From Thalassococcus sp. S3 (GTDB lineage Bacteria; Pseudomonadota; Alphaproteobacteria; Rhodobacterales; Rhodobacteraceae), in the NCBI RefSeq assembly GCF_004216475.1, contig NZ_CP022303.1:2666001-2730000 (forward strand): DNA of 64,000 nucleotides, written 5' to 3'. The notes beneath the pieces were generated by a model that had not been told where the DNA came from, made no database searches, and saw only the letters and a program-made list of their open reading frames with translations. This document shows, in pieces, positions 27,301-37,549 of this stretch (position 1 is its first letter; every line of letters starts with the position of its first letter). The position numbers and the translations under genes were made by a program.

Positions 27301-27781
27301 ATTCGGACTGGTGCAACACGGTAGAGCTTTCGCCGGTATGATCATCGCCCATCGCCATCAGCACCCCGCCCAGGGGCGACGTTCCGGCCATGTTGGCGTG
27401 CTTCATCGCATCGCCTGACCGGTCCACGCCCGGCCCCTTGCCGTACCACAGGCCAAAGACGCCATCATATTTGCCCTCGCCCCGCAGCTCCGCCTGCTGG
27501 CTGCCCCAGAGCGCGGTCGCGGCGAGATCTTCGTTCAGCCCGAACTGAAAGGTGACATCGTGGGCTGCCAGCTGCTTTGCGGCGCGGGTCATCTGCAAAT
27601 CGACCGCCCCCAACGGTGATCCCCGATATCCCGTCACCAGCCCTGCAGTATTGTGCCCGTCCGCGCGATCCCTGACCTTCTGGCTCAGCATCAGGCGCAC
27701 AAGCGCCTGTGTGCCGTTCAGCAGAACCGGTGACTTTTCCAAATCGAACCGGTCGTTTAAGGATATCTTCTGCGTACTCAT
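24359..27781 (-). CDS. Indolepyruvate ferredoxin oxidoreductase, fused IorA-IorB type
   Basis: Oxidatively decarboxylates an arylpyruvate or other 2-oxoacid to the acyl-CoA, reducing ferredoxin. The start at 27781 has GGAGG 6 bp upstream and gives 1140 residues. In order: an N-terminal pyrimidine-binding domain (GVDRSGDAMKHANMAG near residue 125), a TPP-binding domain (GCPHNSSTKVPDG, then GGQGNEGD), a ferredoxin-like cysteine cluster (CEGCGDCGVQSNC near residue 660), and a gamma-type domain (ITGVGGTGVVTIGAVLAQ near residue 735). The N-terminal domain and the alpha/beta halves are fused, as in many alphaproteobacteria. The divergent LysR gene is its probable regulator. Confidence 0.92.
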   Translation of the reverse strand: MSTQKISLNDRFDLEKSPVLLNGTQALVRLMLSQKVRDRADGHNTAGLVTGYRGSPLGAVDLQMTRAAKQLAAHDVTFQFGLNEDLAATALWGSQQAELRGEGKYDGVFGLWYGKGPGVDRSGDAMKHANMAGTSPLGGVLMAMGDDHTGESSTVLHQSEWALVDAYMPVVSPAGVQEILDYGIYGIALSRFSGLWVGLKTMKDTIEATAVVDGDPFRMKLIRPDFDMPEGGLNIRLVDTPHAQETRVIDHKRFAAEAFSHANKMDRRIWGKPGAKIGFVAAGKNWLDLVHALNLLNIDETEAERLGITTYKVGQTFPLDMKGFHDWAEGLDLIVVVEEKRKLIEVQIKEAIFDDRRGRRVWGWHKGGGAGSMHGEELFPTRGALDPIMIAEKLGDILIEEGRDTDGIRAGLAALDAARRADNAEDIAARLPYFCSGCPHNSSTKVPDGSRAYAGIGCHYMVQWMDRETLGYTHMGGEGANWIGEAPFSKTPHVFQNLGDGTYNHSGVQAIRAALAAGTNITYKILYNDAVAMTGGQGNEGDLSAYRIAEELKAMGVPHIAVVYDDKEDVDLKAFPAGVETHERADLMEVQKTYAGHEGVSAIIYIQTCAAEKRRRRKRGTFPDIDKRVFINTDICEGCGDCGVQSNCVSIVPKETELGRKRAIDQSSCNKDFSCIKGFCPSFVTLEGAKVRKEATTELKLPDLPEPQIPQIDGTHNVVITGVGGTGVVTIGAVLAQAAQIDGKGAGMMEMAGLAQKGGAVHIHCRIANDPNDISAIRVATGEADALIGGDLVVSAGAKTLGLTKAGRTGAVVNSHEIITGDFTRDTEFALPSDRLTLALEARLKDRVAMFDASDLAKTTMGDSIFSNMMIFGAAWQRGLIPLSKEAITQAIDLNGAAVERNLRAFEIGRWAVLFPAEAEALLTPNVIELPKTLDEKIAFRADHLVAYQGKRLAKRYRKMLDGIEDAVLREAVAKGYHKLLAYKDEYEVARLLLTSQEKAAAEFEGDFRMTFHLAPPIISKMGKDGRPMKREFGPWMQKPLRIMTRFKALRGTPLDIFGYTAERKMERALIKQYEADLREVLPKLTAGTRDAIIALAELPLQIRGFGPVKEANEAKAAKRREELLAAIRQGGAELAQAAE

Positions 27782-27829
27782 CTGGCGCCTCCCCACGTCG
27801 GATTAGTCTTGCACATTGCGTCCAATATT

Positions 27830-27848
27830 AGGTCACAATTGCTGACCT
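27830..27848. promoter_or_regulatory. LysR-type box between the oxidoreductase and its divergent regulator
   Basis: AGGTCACAATTGCTGACCT is an inverted repeat with 6-bp perfect arms, and the inner TCACAATTGCTGA fits the T-N11-A pattern of LysR operators. It lies 48 bp from one start and 103 bp from the other. Confidence 0.65.
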
Positions 27849-27951
27849 GAACAGGAAAAAGTTGCCGCCGCGTCGTCAAAAATAAAAGTTGTATGCAGCG
27901 CTTACCTTTCCTTTCATATAGGGCGGGGGCAGAGTTTCGAAAGTTACGGGT

Positions 27952-28857
27952 ATGGACTGGGACAAGCTTAGAATCTTTCACGCAGTCGCCGATGCGGGCT
28001 CTCTGACGCATGCGGGCGATAAGCTGAATCTCTCTCAATCGGCGGTCAGCCGGCAGGTGCGCGCGCTTGAAGAGGCCCTGAACGCGACGCTTTTCCATCG
28101 CCATGCGCGCGGACTGATTCTCACCGAACAGGGCGAATTGCTGTTCGACGCCACGAAATCCATGACCAAACGGCTCGATGCGGCCTCTGCCCGTATCCGC
28201 GACAGCGAAGAAGAAGTGTTCGGAGAGCTGCGGGTCACGACCACCTTCGGCTTCGGTTCTCTCTGGCTGGCGCCGCGCCTGCCCAAGCTTTATGAGAAAT
28301 ATCCCGATCTCAAGGTCGATCTGATGCTTGAGGAGCGTGTTCTGGATCTGCCCATGCGCGAGGCCGACGTGGCCATCCGCATGAAAGAGCCCAGCCAGGC
28401 AGATCTGATCCGCAAGCGCCTGATGTCGGTGCGCATGTGTCTTTTTGCGTCCCGCGACTATCTCGACCGCGAAGGCACGCCAGATGATATCAGCGACATC
28501 GCTGACCACCGGCTGATCTGTCAAAGTCCCAGCTCGGCCCAGGTGGCTGCGGGCGCGTCACTGGTGCAGCATCTAATGACGTTCAACATCCGGTCATCCC
28601 TGACCGTGAACAATTATTTCGGCGTGCTTCAGGGCGTGATCCACAATCTGGGCATCGGTGTACTGCCTGATTATGTCACCGAAGACTTCCCAGATCTGGT
28701 TCGGGTGATGCCAGAGATCGAGTCGGCCGATGTCCCGGTATTTTTGGCTTATCCCGAGGAACTGAGGCATTCGCAGCGCATCGCCGCGTTCCGCGACTTT
28801 GTCCAGGATGAGATCATTTCACACCGCAAGCAGTTGAGGCAGCTTGGAAAAATCTGA
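27952..28857 (+). CDS. LysR-family transcriptional regulator
   Basis: 301 residues with the N-terminal winged helix (TLTHAGDKLNLSQSAVSRQ-like segment at residues 18-36, here SLTHAGDKLNLSQSAVSRQ) and a C-terminal periplasmic-binding-like effector domain starting near residue 90. It is divergent from the indolepyruvate oxidoreductase with a palindromic box between them, the classic arrangement for autoregulation plus control of the neighbour. The effector is unknown; an aromatic 2-oxoacid or its precursor is plausible. Confidence 0.9.
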   Translation: MDWDKLRIFHAVADAGSLTHAGDKLNLSQSAVSRQVRALEEALNATLFHRHARGLILTEQGELLFDATKSMTKRLDAASARIRDSEEEVFGELRVTTTFGFGSLWLAPRLPKLYEKYPDLKVDLMLEERVLDLPMREADVAIRMKEPSQADLIRKRLMSVRMCLFASRDYLDREGTPDDISDIADHRLICQSPSSAQVAAGASLVQHLMTFNIRSSLTVNNYFGVLQGVIHNLGIGVLPDYVTEDFPDLVRVMPEIESADVPVFLAYPEELRHSQRIAAFRDFVQDEIISHRKQLRQLGKI

Positions 28858-28907
28858 GCTATGCGAAAAATGCATGCCCGCCATGCTGCATCCGCGGCGT
28901 AAATATC

Positions 28908-28936
28908 CTTGATCGTTTAAAGACTGCCACCTAAAT
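28908..28936 (+). promoter_or_regulatory. RpoH-like promoter before a putative sRNA
   Basis: CTTGAT (28908-28913) with CCTAAAT (28930-28936) 16 bp downstream resembles the RpoH consensus of Rhodobacter (CTTG.. and CYTATNT). The 13-mer CTTGATCGTTTAA recurs exactly at 29083-29095 before the next gene. Confidence 0.45.
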
Positions 28937-28942
28937 CCGCAA

Positions 28943-29026
28943 TTGAAGTTGGACGCGCCCAGTTGCGCATCATCTTCATACCTCCCTGTTGGACTTCGGC
29001 CGAGCTTAGTGCTCGGCCTTTTTTTT
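28943..29026 (+). ncRNA. Candidate small RNA with anti-Shine-Dalgarno motif
   Basis: The 141 bp between the LysR stop and a very strong terminator hold no reading frame. From the predicted RpoH-like start, an 84-nt RNA would have a small 5' stem (CGCAA with TTGCG), an unpaired ACCTCCCT complementary to ribosome-binding sites, and a terminator hairpin. This is the layout of stress-induced sRNAs in Rhodobacter. The 5' end is an estimate. The alternative is that this is only the LysR mRNA 3' end. Confidence 0.4.
28998..29026 (+). terminator. Strong intrinsic terminator
   Basis: GGCCGAGC, loop TTAGT, GCTCGGCC, followed by eight T residues; an 8-bp perfect GC-rich stem. Confidence 0.93.
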
Positions 29027-29082
29027 GACGGTCGAGGGATGACATTCCACTTTATGTTAATATGGTGGAACTCATGCGGTCG

Positions 29083-29112
29083 CTTGATCGTTTAACTTGT
29101 ATAAACGTATTC
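29083..29112 (+). promoter_or_regulatory. RpoH-like promoter before the PRC-barrel-like gene
   Basis: CTTGAT (29083-29088), 17 bp, then CGTATTC (29106-29112), close to CYTATNT. It shares the 13-mer CTTGATCGTTTAA with 28908-28920. It lies very close to ATG 29126, so the leader would be only a few bases long. Confidence 0.35.
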
Positions 29113-29125
29113 AGTGGAGAGTCTT

Positions 29126-29506
29126 ATGAAACGCTATGCTTTTGCCCTGTCTTTAAGCATGCTTGCAGCAACAAGCGCTGCTGCGCAGATTTTTGACGAA
29201 AGTCAGACACGCGGCGACTCAGGGGAAACTTACGCGCAAGAAAACGCAGAGTTCATTGGCGCAACCGTCTTTGACCGGAATGGCACACGTATCGGTGTCG
29301 TGACGGATGCACAAGGACAGCCGGGCACGCCGCGTTCCATCCTGATCCGGTTCGATCCCGGCGTTTCAGATCGGTATCAAGGCATGCGGTTTCCGCTGTC
29401 TGAGCGTTATGAAACCGAAGGGCGCATCATCCTGCGCGAAAGCCAGTCTGAATTGATTGCAACGCTTGACCGTATTTCGGCGCGCCGCGCTGCGGCTCAA
29501 AACTAA
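29126..29506 (+). CDS. Small secreted protein with a PRC-barrel-like domain
   Basis: ATG 29126 is preferred (GGAGAG 6 bp upstream) over 29114. The 126 residues start with a signal peptide (MKRYAFALSLSMLAATSAAAQ). The mature part contains FIGATVFDRNGTRIGVVTDAQ, a pattern of PRC-barrel proteins, and ends in a charged helix. It is probably periplasmic. The possible heat-shock-type promoter suggests an envelope-stress role, which is inference. A 9-bp hairpin follows 50 bp downstream. Confidence 0.75.
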   Translation: MKRYAFALSLSMLAATSAAAQIFDESQTRGDSGETYAQENAEFIGATVFDRNGTRIGVVTDAQGQPGTPRSILIRFDPGVSDRYQGMRFPLSERYETEGRIILRESQSELIATLDRISARRAAAQN

Positions 29507-29555
29507 TAAAGAAGCTGTGTGAAGGGCAGGATGTGCGTCTGCCCGGAAAAGTACA

Positions 29556-29588
29556 GGAGGCGTCGACACGACCGTGTTGGACGCCTCC
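29556..29588. terminator. Hairpin between convergent genes
   Basis: GGAGGCGTC (29556-29564) pairs with GACGCCTCC (29580-29588), and ACAC/GTGT extend the stem inside the loop. It sits between the PRC-like gene and the 58-residue membrane protein on the other strand. There is no long U tract on the plus strand. Confidence 0.6.
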
Positions 29589-29608
29589 GTCATATCTGAA
29601 TAGGTCTT

Positions 29609-29785
29609 TTATTTCGCAGCAGCCGCGTTGGCTGCCTCAAGACGTTCCGCGATCCCGTCCCGTGACAGCGCGGATTTTTTGGTGTTCGTCTTCCTGTGCT
29701 TTTCGGTCACCCGGGCACTGATGTAGCCAAAGGCCACGGCAAACCCCAAAGTACCGAATGTCAGGATTCCAAGTCCGATATCCAT
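29609..29785 (-). CDS. Small single-pass membrane protein (58 residues)
   Basis: ATG 29785 is preceded by AGGAG at 5 bp. The product starts MDIGLGILTFGTLGFAVAFG, one membrane segment near the N-terminus, then a basic stretch (RVTEKHRKTNTKK) and a short amphipathic tail ending AANAAAAK. It is too short for automatic calling in many pipelines. I do not recognise the family. The good ribosome-binding site and the membrane-plus-basic layout make it a real gene in my view. Confidence 0.65.
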   Translation of the reverse strand: MDIGLGILTFGTLGFAVAFGYISARVTEKHRKTNTKKSALSRDGIAERLEAANAAAAK

Positions 29786-29910
29786 GTCGTCTCCTATCGT
29801 TTACCTTACGTGAAGAATACGGAGCGACAAAAAAGATGGATCAGAAATACATTAAAAAATATCAAATTTTTCAATGGCATACACATGTATACCAGGACTG
29901 ATCGAGAGAT

Positions 29911-30171
29911 CTAGGCGATAATCGCGATCACGCCCAGCCAATAAAGCGCCATACCGATCAGCCCGAACTGGGCAGCGAAAAGGCTGAACAAAAACAGTAA
30001 AACCAGGGTCACGGCCGTGAACCAGATCTGCTGACGCGCGGGCAAGCTCGCAATATCGGCCACCACATCCGAAGAGGATCGGCCAATCCAAAGCCCGCCG
30101 ATCAGCGCGGCTGCAACATCCCTGCACCGCATACCCAGTGTTTCGAAGAATACTGAAGGGGTCTTTGCCAT
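29911..30171 (-). CDS. Small membrane protein of unknown function
   Basis: The start at 30171 (MAKTPSVFF) has GGAG 9 bp upstream and gives 86 residues. After a polar first half come two adjacent hydrophobic segments ([19 protein letters not shown] and [16 protein letters not shown]). It is divergent from purL with 132 bp between the starts. No family is recognised. Confidence 0.65.
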   Translation of the reverse strand: MAKTPSVFFETLGMRCRDVAAALIGGLWIGRSSSDVVADIASLPARQQIWFTAVTLVLLFLFSLFAAQFGLIGMALYWLGVIAIIA

Positions 30172-30303
30172 CTCCAAACGCTCCTTCTGTCCACAATGGT
30201 ACACATACCATACATCTTTACGCAGAGACAACCGTCGCGCTGTCCCCCTTCCCTGCACGCCCGACCTGCCTTAAAGGGAGGCGCAGTCGCCAAGGGGAGA
30301 GAC

Positions 30304-32463
<2,160 letters not shown>

Positions 32464-32538
32464 GGCGCGGGCTCTCTTGCGCCCGCCCCGGCCCCGGCTT
32501 ACATTTTGAAATAACATGAAAGCGGAGCACATCTTATA

Positions 32539-32781
32539 ATGGCGATGCAAGCCCATGAAATCGAAGACCTGATCCGCGCCACGTTCCCGGCGGCCAAGAT
32601 CACGATCACCGACCTTGCCGGTGACGGGAACCACTACGCGGCAGAGGTCATCGACGAAAGCTTCCGCGGCAAGAATCGCGTGCAGCAACAGCGCGCCGTC
32701 TATGCCGCGCTGAAAGGCAAGATGGACGGCGCCAATGGCGAATTGCACGCGCTGGCCCTGACCACCAAAGCGCCGGATTGA
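32539..32781 (+). CDS. bolA: BolA/IbaG-family protein
   Basis: 80 residues with the BolA fold: an N-terminal helix (HEIEDLIRATFPAA), the central GDGNHYAAEVIDESFRGKN, and RVQQQRAVYAAL near residue 48. It partners with monothiol glutaredoxins in [2Fe-2S] handling, and grxD is two genes downstream in the same run. The product may be of the IbaG subclass; the sequence alone does not decide. Confidence 0.9.
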   Translation: MAMQAHEIEDLIRATFPAAKITITDLAGDGNHYAAEVIDESFRGKNRVQQQRAVYAALKGKMDGANGELHALALTTKAPD

Positions 32782-32785
32782 GCGC

Positions 32786-33025
32786 ATGAACTGGACGCTC
32801 ATCATCCTTCTGTCCCTTGCCATCCTCGCCGTCTCGATCCTGAGCGGCGCCCTGGCCCTACGGCGGAGCAAGAATGAGGGGCGCGGCAGCCTGCCCGGCA
32901 AGGGCGATCACATCATCGAGGCCAATTACAGCTCCGGCCTCGGCGGGCATTCGGTGACCTACCGCGTCCCGAAAGACCCCCAAGACTACGCAAAACGGTT
33001 TATCCCGAGGGAGACACGCAAATGA
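32786..33025 (+). CDS. Small membrane-anchored protein between bolA and grxD
   Basis: 79 residues with a strong N-terminal membrane segment ([19 protein letters not shown]) and a soluble tail containing [14 protein letters not shown]. It starts 5 bp after bolA and overlaps grxD by 4 bp (ATGA). It is a hypothetical protein. The tight coupling with an Fe-S delivery pair suggests it may be linked to that function, but no motif shows it. Confidence 0.8.
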   Translation: MNWTLIILLSLAILAVSILSGALALRRSKNEGRGSLPGKGDHIIEANYSSGLGGHSVTYRVPKDPQDYAKRFIPRETRK

Positions 33026-33384
33026 CCGACGCAGCGACCCAGATCAAGGACACCATCACCGCCAACGACGTGGTGCTTTACATGAAAGGCACCAAGTCGA
33101 TGCCGCAATGCGGGTTTTCTTCCCGTGTGGCGGGCGTGCTGAATTATATGGGCGTGGATTTCGCCGATGTGAACGTGCTGGCCGATGACGGGCTCCGCCA
33201 GGGGATCAAGGATTTCTCCGACTGGCCCACCATTCCGCAGCTCTATGTGAAAGGTGAATTCGTCGGTGGCTGCGACATCATCACCGAGATGACATTGTCA
33301 GGTGAGCTCGACACGCTCTTCGACGAAAACGGCGTGACCTACGACAAGGACGCCGCCAACAAGATCCGCGAAGCCAACGGCTGA
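33022..33384 (+). CDS. grxD: Monothiol glutaredoxin, Grx4 type
   Basis: 120 residues with the monothiol active site QCGFSSR near residue 30 and the glutathione-binding stretch [18 protein letters not shown]. Proteins of this type carry a [2Fe-2S] cluster and act with BolA, whose gene is two positions upstream. It ends before a bidirectional hairpin. Confidence 0.95.
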   Translation: MTDAATQIKDTITANDVVLYMKGTKSMPQCGFSSRVAGVLNYMGVDFADVNVLADDGLRQGIKDFSDWPTIPQLYVKGEFVGGCDIITEMTLSGELDTLFDENGVTYDKDAANKIREANG

Positions 33385-33418
33385 CGCGAAGACGCCCGAA
33401 AGGGCGGATGAGCAAACA

Positions 33419-33451
33419 GTGAAAGGGCGCTCTAAATCGGCGCCTTTTCAC
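33419..33451. terminator. Bidirectional terminator between grxD and zapA
   Basis: GTGAAAGGGCGC and GCGCCTTTTCAC pair over 12 bp, with one G-U, around a 9-base loop. It lies between two convergent genes. The plus strand has a short T run within the second arm. Confidence 0.65.
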
Positions 33452-33463
33452 CCAAAGCGCGGG

Positions 33464-33865
33464 CTATCCTGCCTCCGCCGCTTTCTCTTCAACCGATGCC
33501 GCCAGCGCCTCCGCGCGCGCCGCCAGTTCTGCCAACGTGTCCGTAACCGCGTCTGGCACCACAGGCACCTCGATCCGTTCCGGTTCCGGCGCTGGTGCCT
33601 CCTTCAGCGCTTCCAGCTCCGCCGTGCGTGCCGCCAGGGTCGCCTCGACCTCCTTGATCTTGTCTTCCACCGCAGCCGTCTTGTCCGCCAGCATAAGTCC
33701 GGCCATCAAAAGCATCCGCGCCTCCGGCATCCGTCCGATCTGGTCCGACAGGACCTGTGCTTCATCGTCCAGCATCTTGGCCGCGGATTGAAGAAAGCTC
33801 TCTTCCCCTTCCTGACACGCCACTTCGAAGCTGCGCCCCCCGATGTTAATGTTCACCTCCGGCAT
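33464..33865 (-). CDS. zapA: Cell division protein ZapA
   Basis: Binds and bundles FtsZ at mid-cell. The 133 residues begin with the ZapA fold (VNINIGGRSFEVAC, then FLQSAAKMLDDEAQVL) and continue as a coiled coil rich in Glu and Ala with a Pro-rich break near residue 95. ATG 33865 shares one base with the stop of the upstream gene (TGATG), so translation is coupled. Confidence 0.9.
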   Translation of the reverse strand: MPEVNINIGGRSFEVACQEGEESFLQSAAKMLDDEAQVLSDQIGRMPEARMLLMAGLMLADKTAAVEDKIKEVEATLAARTAELEALKEAPAPEPERIEVPVVPDAVTDTLAELAARAEALAASVEEKAAEAG

Positions 33866-34371
33866 CACGCGCGCTCCTCTTCTGCATCCGCCTCGGCCTG
33901 CGCCGCCTCGATCAGCGGTGTCAACTGCGCCAGGATCGCGCCGCTTTCCGCGATATCCGCCGCCCGTGCCGCGCGCAGGCTCTCGATCTCTGCCAGCATG
34001 GCTTTGTTGATGAGGTTCGGCTCCGCAACACCTTCGGCGCTGACCTCTCGCAACCCTGCGCTGGTGGACATCAACTGCTCATTGGCAAAGCGCAATCTCT
34101 GCACCTCGGCATCCAGCCGGTCAATCGCCTCGCTGGTCCCCTCCGTCCGGCTCTGCAAGGCCGTCAACTCTGCTTCGTGCTTGGTCTTGAGCGTCTTGAT
34201 CCGCTCCTTAAGCTGTGCATTGGCCAGCTTTTCTTCCTCCAGCGCTTCACTGAGCCGCTCGACCTCTCCCGTGTCTTCCGGTTCCGGTTTTGCGGCCAAT
34301 GCGTCGACGCCTTGCCCGATGCGCGCCATCGCCGCCGTAAGGCGACGTTGCAACTCTTCGATCTGGGCCAT
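33865..34371 (-). CDS. Coiled-coil protein upstream of zapA
   Basis: The start at 34371 (MAQIEELQRRL) gives 168 residues, almost all alpha-helical with heptad-like patterns (EKLANAQLKERIKTLKTKHEAEL and RLDAEVQRLRFANEQL). The association with zapA suggests a cell-division role. I recognise no named family. It is divergent from transketolase. Confidence 0.75.
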   Translation of the reverse strand: MAQIEELQRRLTAAMARIGQGVDALAAKPEPEDTGEVERLSEALEEEKLANAQLKERIKTLKTKHEAELTALQSRTEGTSEAIDRLDAEVQRLRFANEQLMSTSAGLREVSAEGVAEPNLINKAMLAEIESLRAARAADIAESGAILAQLTPLIEAAQAEADAEEERA

Positions 34372-34614
34372 GCCTGCCCCCTTGGTTCTGCCATACTTTC
34401 CGCCCGAATGACGCGACCTGACCTGTCGAATCGGCTCAGCATCCGGTTGCATCCACTCTAGCGAACCCTTTCTGAAATTGCGCCCCCTTTGGTTTCAAAG
34501 GGTTGAGAGGCGGCATTGAAGTGCCGGCAGCGCCGTTCTCTGCGTTACGCTTGATCTTTGCCGCGCGGCTGATATTGAGCGCCCAACCCTCCACTAATCA
34601 AAGGAAACCAACCA

Positions 34615-36636
34615 GTGGATTTGACCGCCCTGCGCAACGCCAATCCCGATCACTGGTCCAAAGCTGCCGCAATCCGTACGCTGACGCTGGACGCCGTCCA
34701 TGCCGCAAATTCGGGGCATTCCGGCATGCCGATGGGCATGGCCGATGTCGCAACGGTTCTCTTTGAAAAACATCTGAAATTCGACGCGAGCGCCCCGTCC
34801 TGGCCTGATCGCGACCGGTTCATCCTGTCCGCCGGGCATGGCTCGATGCTGCTCTATGCTCTGTTGCACCTCACCGGCTACGAGGACATGACACTCGATC
34901 AGATCAAGGCCTTTCGGCAATGGGGATCCCGGACCGCCGGTCACCCGGAATACGGTCACGCGGCAGGCATCGAAACGACGACCGGCCCCCTGGGCCAGGG
35001 CATCGCGAACGCGGTCGGGTTTGCAATGGCAGAAGAATCGCTCCGCGCGCATTACGGCAAGAAAGCCGTCGATCATCATACATATGTGATTGCCGGGGAT
35101 GGCTGCTTGATGGAGGGCGTCAGCCAGGAAGCCGTCGGCCTCGCAGGTCGTCACGCCTTGTCAAAGCTGATCGTCTTCTGGGACAACAACAACATTACCA
35201 TCGACGGCACCGTGGATATCGCCGACCGTACCGATCAGGTCGCCCGGTTCCGCGCCTCGGGCTGGGATGTTCAGGAAATCGACGGTCATGATCCCGTCGC
35301 AATCGACGCGGCCATCCGGGCCGCGCAGAAGACCCAAACGCCCTCGATGATTGCCTGCAAAACGCATATCGCCCTGGGCCATGCCGCACAGGACACGTCA
35401 AAAGGGCATGGGGCGCTGACCGATGCGACGCAATTGAGCGATGCAAAGGCCGCCTATGGATGGTCATATGGCCCCTTCGAAATTCCCCCCGAAGTCAAAT
35501 CGGCCTGGGAAGAGATCGGACGCCGTGGTACCGCTGCCCGCGCCGATTGGGAGACACGCTTTTCCACGCTCTCCGCATCCAAACAGGCACAATTCAACCG
35601 GGCCTTTGACCTTGAGCCGCCCAAGCGGCTCTCCGCGACAATCCGGGCTCTCAAAAAGCAGATGTCCGAAGCGGCACCAAAGCTTGCCACGCGGGCCTCT
35701 TCGGAAAAGGTGCTCGAAGTGGTCAATCCGATCATGCCGGAAACCATCGGCGGATCCGCGGATCTGACCGGCTCAAACAACACAAAAACCAGCGATCTGG
35801 GTGTCTTTGGCCCGGAGAACCGCCAAGGACGCTATATCCACTATGGCATCCGCGAGCACGGGATGGCCGCCGCCATGAATGGCATGGCGCTTCACGGCGG
35901 CATCCGGCCTTACGGCGGCACATTCATGTGTTTCACCGATTATGCCCGTCCCGCGATGCGGCTTGCCGCGCTGATGAAAATCCCGACCGTCTTTGTGATG
36001 ACCCATGACAGCATCGGCCTGGGCGAAGACGGCCCGACCCACCAGCCGGTGGAACATCTGGCCATCTCGCGCGCGACGCCCAATACTTACGTTTTTCGCC
36101 CGGCAGACACGATCGAGACAGCCGAAGCCTGGGAACTGGCCCTGACCGCCAAGGAGACCCCGTCGGTCCTGTCGCTGACGCGTCAGGGGTTGCCCACTGT
36201 CCGAACCGTTCACAAGACAAAAAACCTGTCCGCTCAAGGGGCTTACGTGTTGGCGGAGGCAGATGGAAAGCGTCAGGCCATCCTTCTTGCCACCGGATCC
36301 GAAGTGGCCATCGCGCTGGCCGCACGGGACATGCTGCAGGCGGATGGGATCGGGACACGTGTCGTATCCATGCCCTGCTGGGAACTCTTCGAAGATCAGG
36401 ATGAGGCCTATCGCAAACGCGTTTTGCCCGGCGGGCCCGTCCGCGTGGCGATCGAAGCAGGCATCCGCTTTGGCTGGGACCGCTGGCTGTTCGGGGAACG
36501 GGGGAAGCGGGAGAAGTCGGGCTTTATCGGCATGCATGGGTTCGGGGCCTCCGCGCCGGCCGATACCCTGTACCAGGAGTTCGGGATCACCGCGGACGCG
36601 ACGGCTGCCAAGGTCAAGCACCTGTTGGGTCTCTAA
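34615..36636 (+). CDS. tkt: Transketolase
   Basis: TPP-dependent transfer of two-carbon units in the pentose phosphate and Calvin-type pathways. It starts with GTG 34615 after AAGGAA and has 673 residues. The TPP-binding motif GDGCLMEG near residue 161, [10 protein letters not shown] with a substrate histidine near residue 106, and [14 protein letters not shown] near residue 408 are present. Two hairpins separate it from the convergent regulator. Confidence 0.96.
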   Translation: MDLTALRNANPDHWSKAAAIRTLTLDAVHAANSGHSGMPMGMADVATVLFEKHLKFDASAPSWPDRDRFILSAGHGSMLLYALLHLTGYEDMTLDQIKAFRQWGSRTAGHPEYGHAAGIETTTGPLGQGIANAVGFAMAEESLRAHYGKKAVDHHTYVIAGDGCLMEGVSQEAVGLAGRHALSKLIVFWDNNNITIDGTVDIADRTDQVARFRASGWDVQEIDGHDPVAIDAAIRAAQKTQTPSMIACKTHIALGHAAQDTSKGHGALTDATQLSDAKAAYGWSYGPFEIPPEVKSAWEEIGRRGTAARADWETRFSTLSASKQAQFNRAFDLEPPKRLSATIRALKKQMSEAAPKLATRASSEKVLEVVNPIMPETIGGSADLTGSNNTKTSDLGVFGPENRQGRYIHYGIREHGMAAAMNGMALHGGIRPYGGTFMCFTDYARPAMRLAALMKIPTVFVMTHDSIGLGEDGPTHQPVEHLAISRATPNTYVFRPADTIETAEAWELALTAKETPSVLSLTRQGLPTVRTVHKTKNLSAQGAYVLAEADGKRQAILLATGSEVAIALAARDMLQADGIGTRVVSMPCWELFEDQDEAYRKRVLPGGPVRVAIEAGIRFGWDRWLFGERGKREKSGFIGMHGFGASAPADTLYQEFGITADATAAKVKHLLGL

Positions 36637-36661
36637 GCGCAACCGGCAGCAAGGAGCGCCA

Positions 36662-36707
36662 CGTTTTCCGTCACGGAAAACGGCCGGAAAATGTCACATT
36701 TTCCGGC
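36662..36707. terminator. Tandem hairpins between convergent tkt and WYL regulator
   Basis: CGTTTTCCG-TCA-CGGAAAACG (36662-36682) is followed directly by GCCGGAAAATG-TCA-CATTTTCCGGC (36683-36707). Both stems are perfect and share the TCA loop and the GGAAAA/TTTTCC core. They probably end transcripts from both sides. Confidence 0.7.
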
Positions 36708-36743
36708 GCCTGAAACCAGCGCCTACGCGAAGAGGCCAGGGCC

Positions 36744-37442
36744 TCACCCCTGTGGCACAACCTCGAGACCCCGCCATCCGTTCTGTTCCAGCCAAAGCGC
36801 ACGCAGCGTGCGGCTTTGCCCCTCAAAGCGCAGCTCCAGCCTGTCGCAGCCCAGCATCCTGTCCGTGCGGAAATGGCGCAGACCCTCGCGCAACTCGCAC
36901 CAGGCGCCCAGCATCACACATTCCAGGTGATAGATCAGCGCGATGGGGCGAACGATGCGAAGGGTCTCCTGCCCCTTTTCATCGCGATAGCGTAAACGCA
37001 GCTTCCGCTCCTCGCGGATCGCGGCGCGCAACAGCGACATCGGCACGCATCCCTGGTCCGGATCATCCACCGGCGCGCCCCAGGGCGCGACCTGCAGCCA
37101 GTCGGCCGGATGTTGCAAGGCATCGATCTTCGCGCAGACGCGTTTCGCGGCGCGCTGCAGGGCGATATCACCCGTGCGCGCCAGCATGGACAGGCCAACC
37201 CAAAGCGCCTCGACCTCTTCCCGGTCGAAGTTGAGCGGCGGCAGGTCGTAACCTCGACGCATCACATAGCCCACGCCCGGCTCGCCTTCGATCGGCGTTC
37301 GCATCGCCTGCAGGGCGGCGATGTCGCGGTAGATCGTTCGCACCGAAACCTCGAGCTTTTCGCTCAGATCCTCGGCACGGATGGGACGCCCTGTCGACCG
37401 CAGGATCTGGATAATCTCAAAGAGACGGTTTGACCGGTGCAT
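36744..37442 (-). CDS. HTH-WYL transcriptional regulator (YafY-like)
   Basis: The start at 37442 (MHRSNRLFEI) has GGAGGAAG upstream and gives 232 residues. The N-terminal HTH (AEDLSEKLEVSVRTIYRDI at residues 22-40) is followed by a ligand-sensing WYL domain starting near residue 120. Such regulators usually control the divergent neighbour, here a 57-residue reading frame at 37550. The ligand is unknown. Confidence 0.88.
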   Translation of the reverse strand: MHRSNRLFEIIQILRSTGRPIRAEDLSEKLEVSVRTIYRDIAALQAMRTPIEGEPGVGYVMRRGYDLPPLNFDREEVEALWVGLSMLARTGDIALQRAAKRVCAKIDALQHPADWLQVAPWGAPVDDPDQGCVPMSLLRAAIREERKLRLRYRDEKGQETLRIVRPIALIYHLECVMLGAWCELREGLRHFRTDRMLGCDRLELRFEGQSRTLRALWLEQNGWRGLEVVPQG

Positions 37443-37549
37443 GCAGCTCTTCCTCCGACGCTGCTGACACATTAGCACAGGCTCCTGACACCTGTCTGTC
37501 AGGGGCGATGTGATGCTCTGGAGATCCCCAGTCAAAGGAGATCCCAAAG

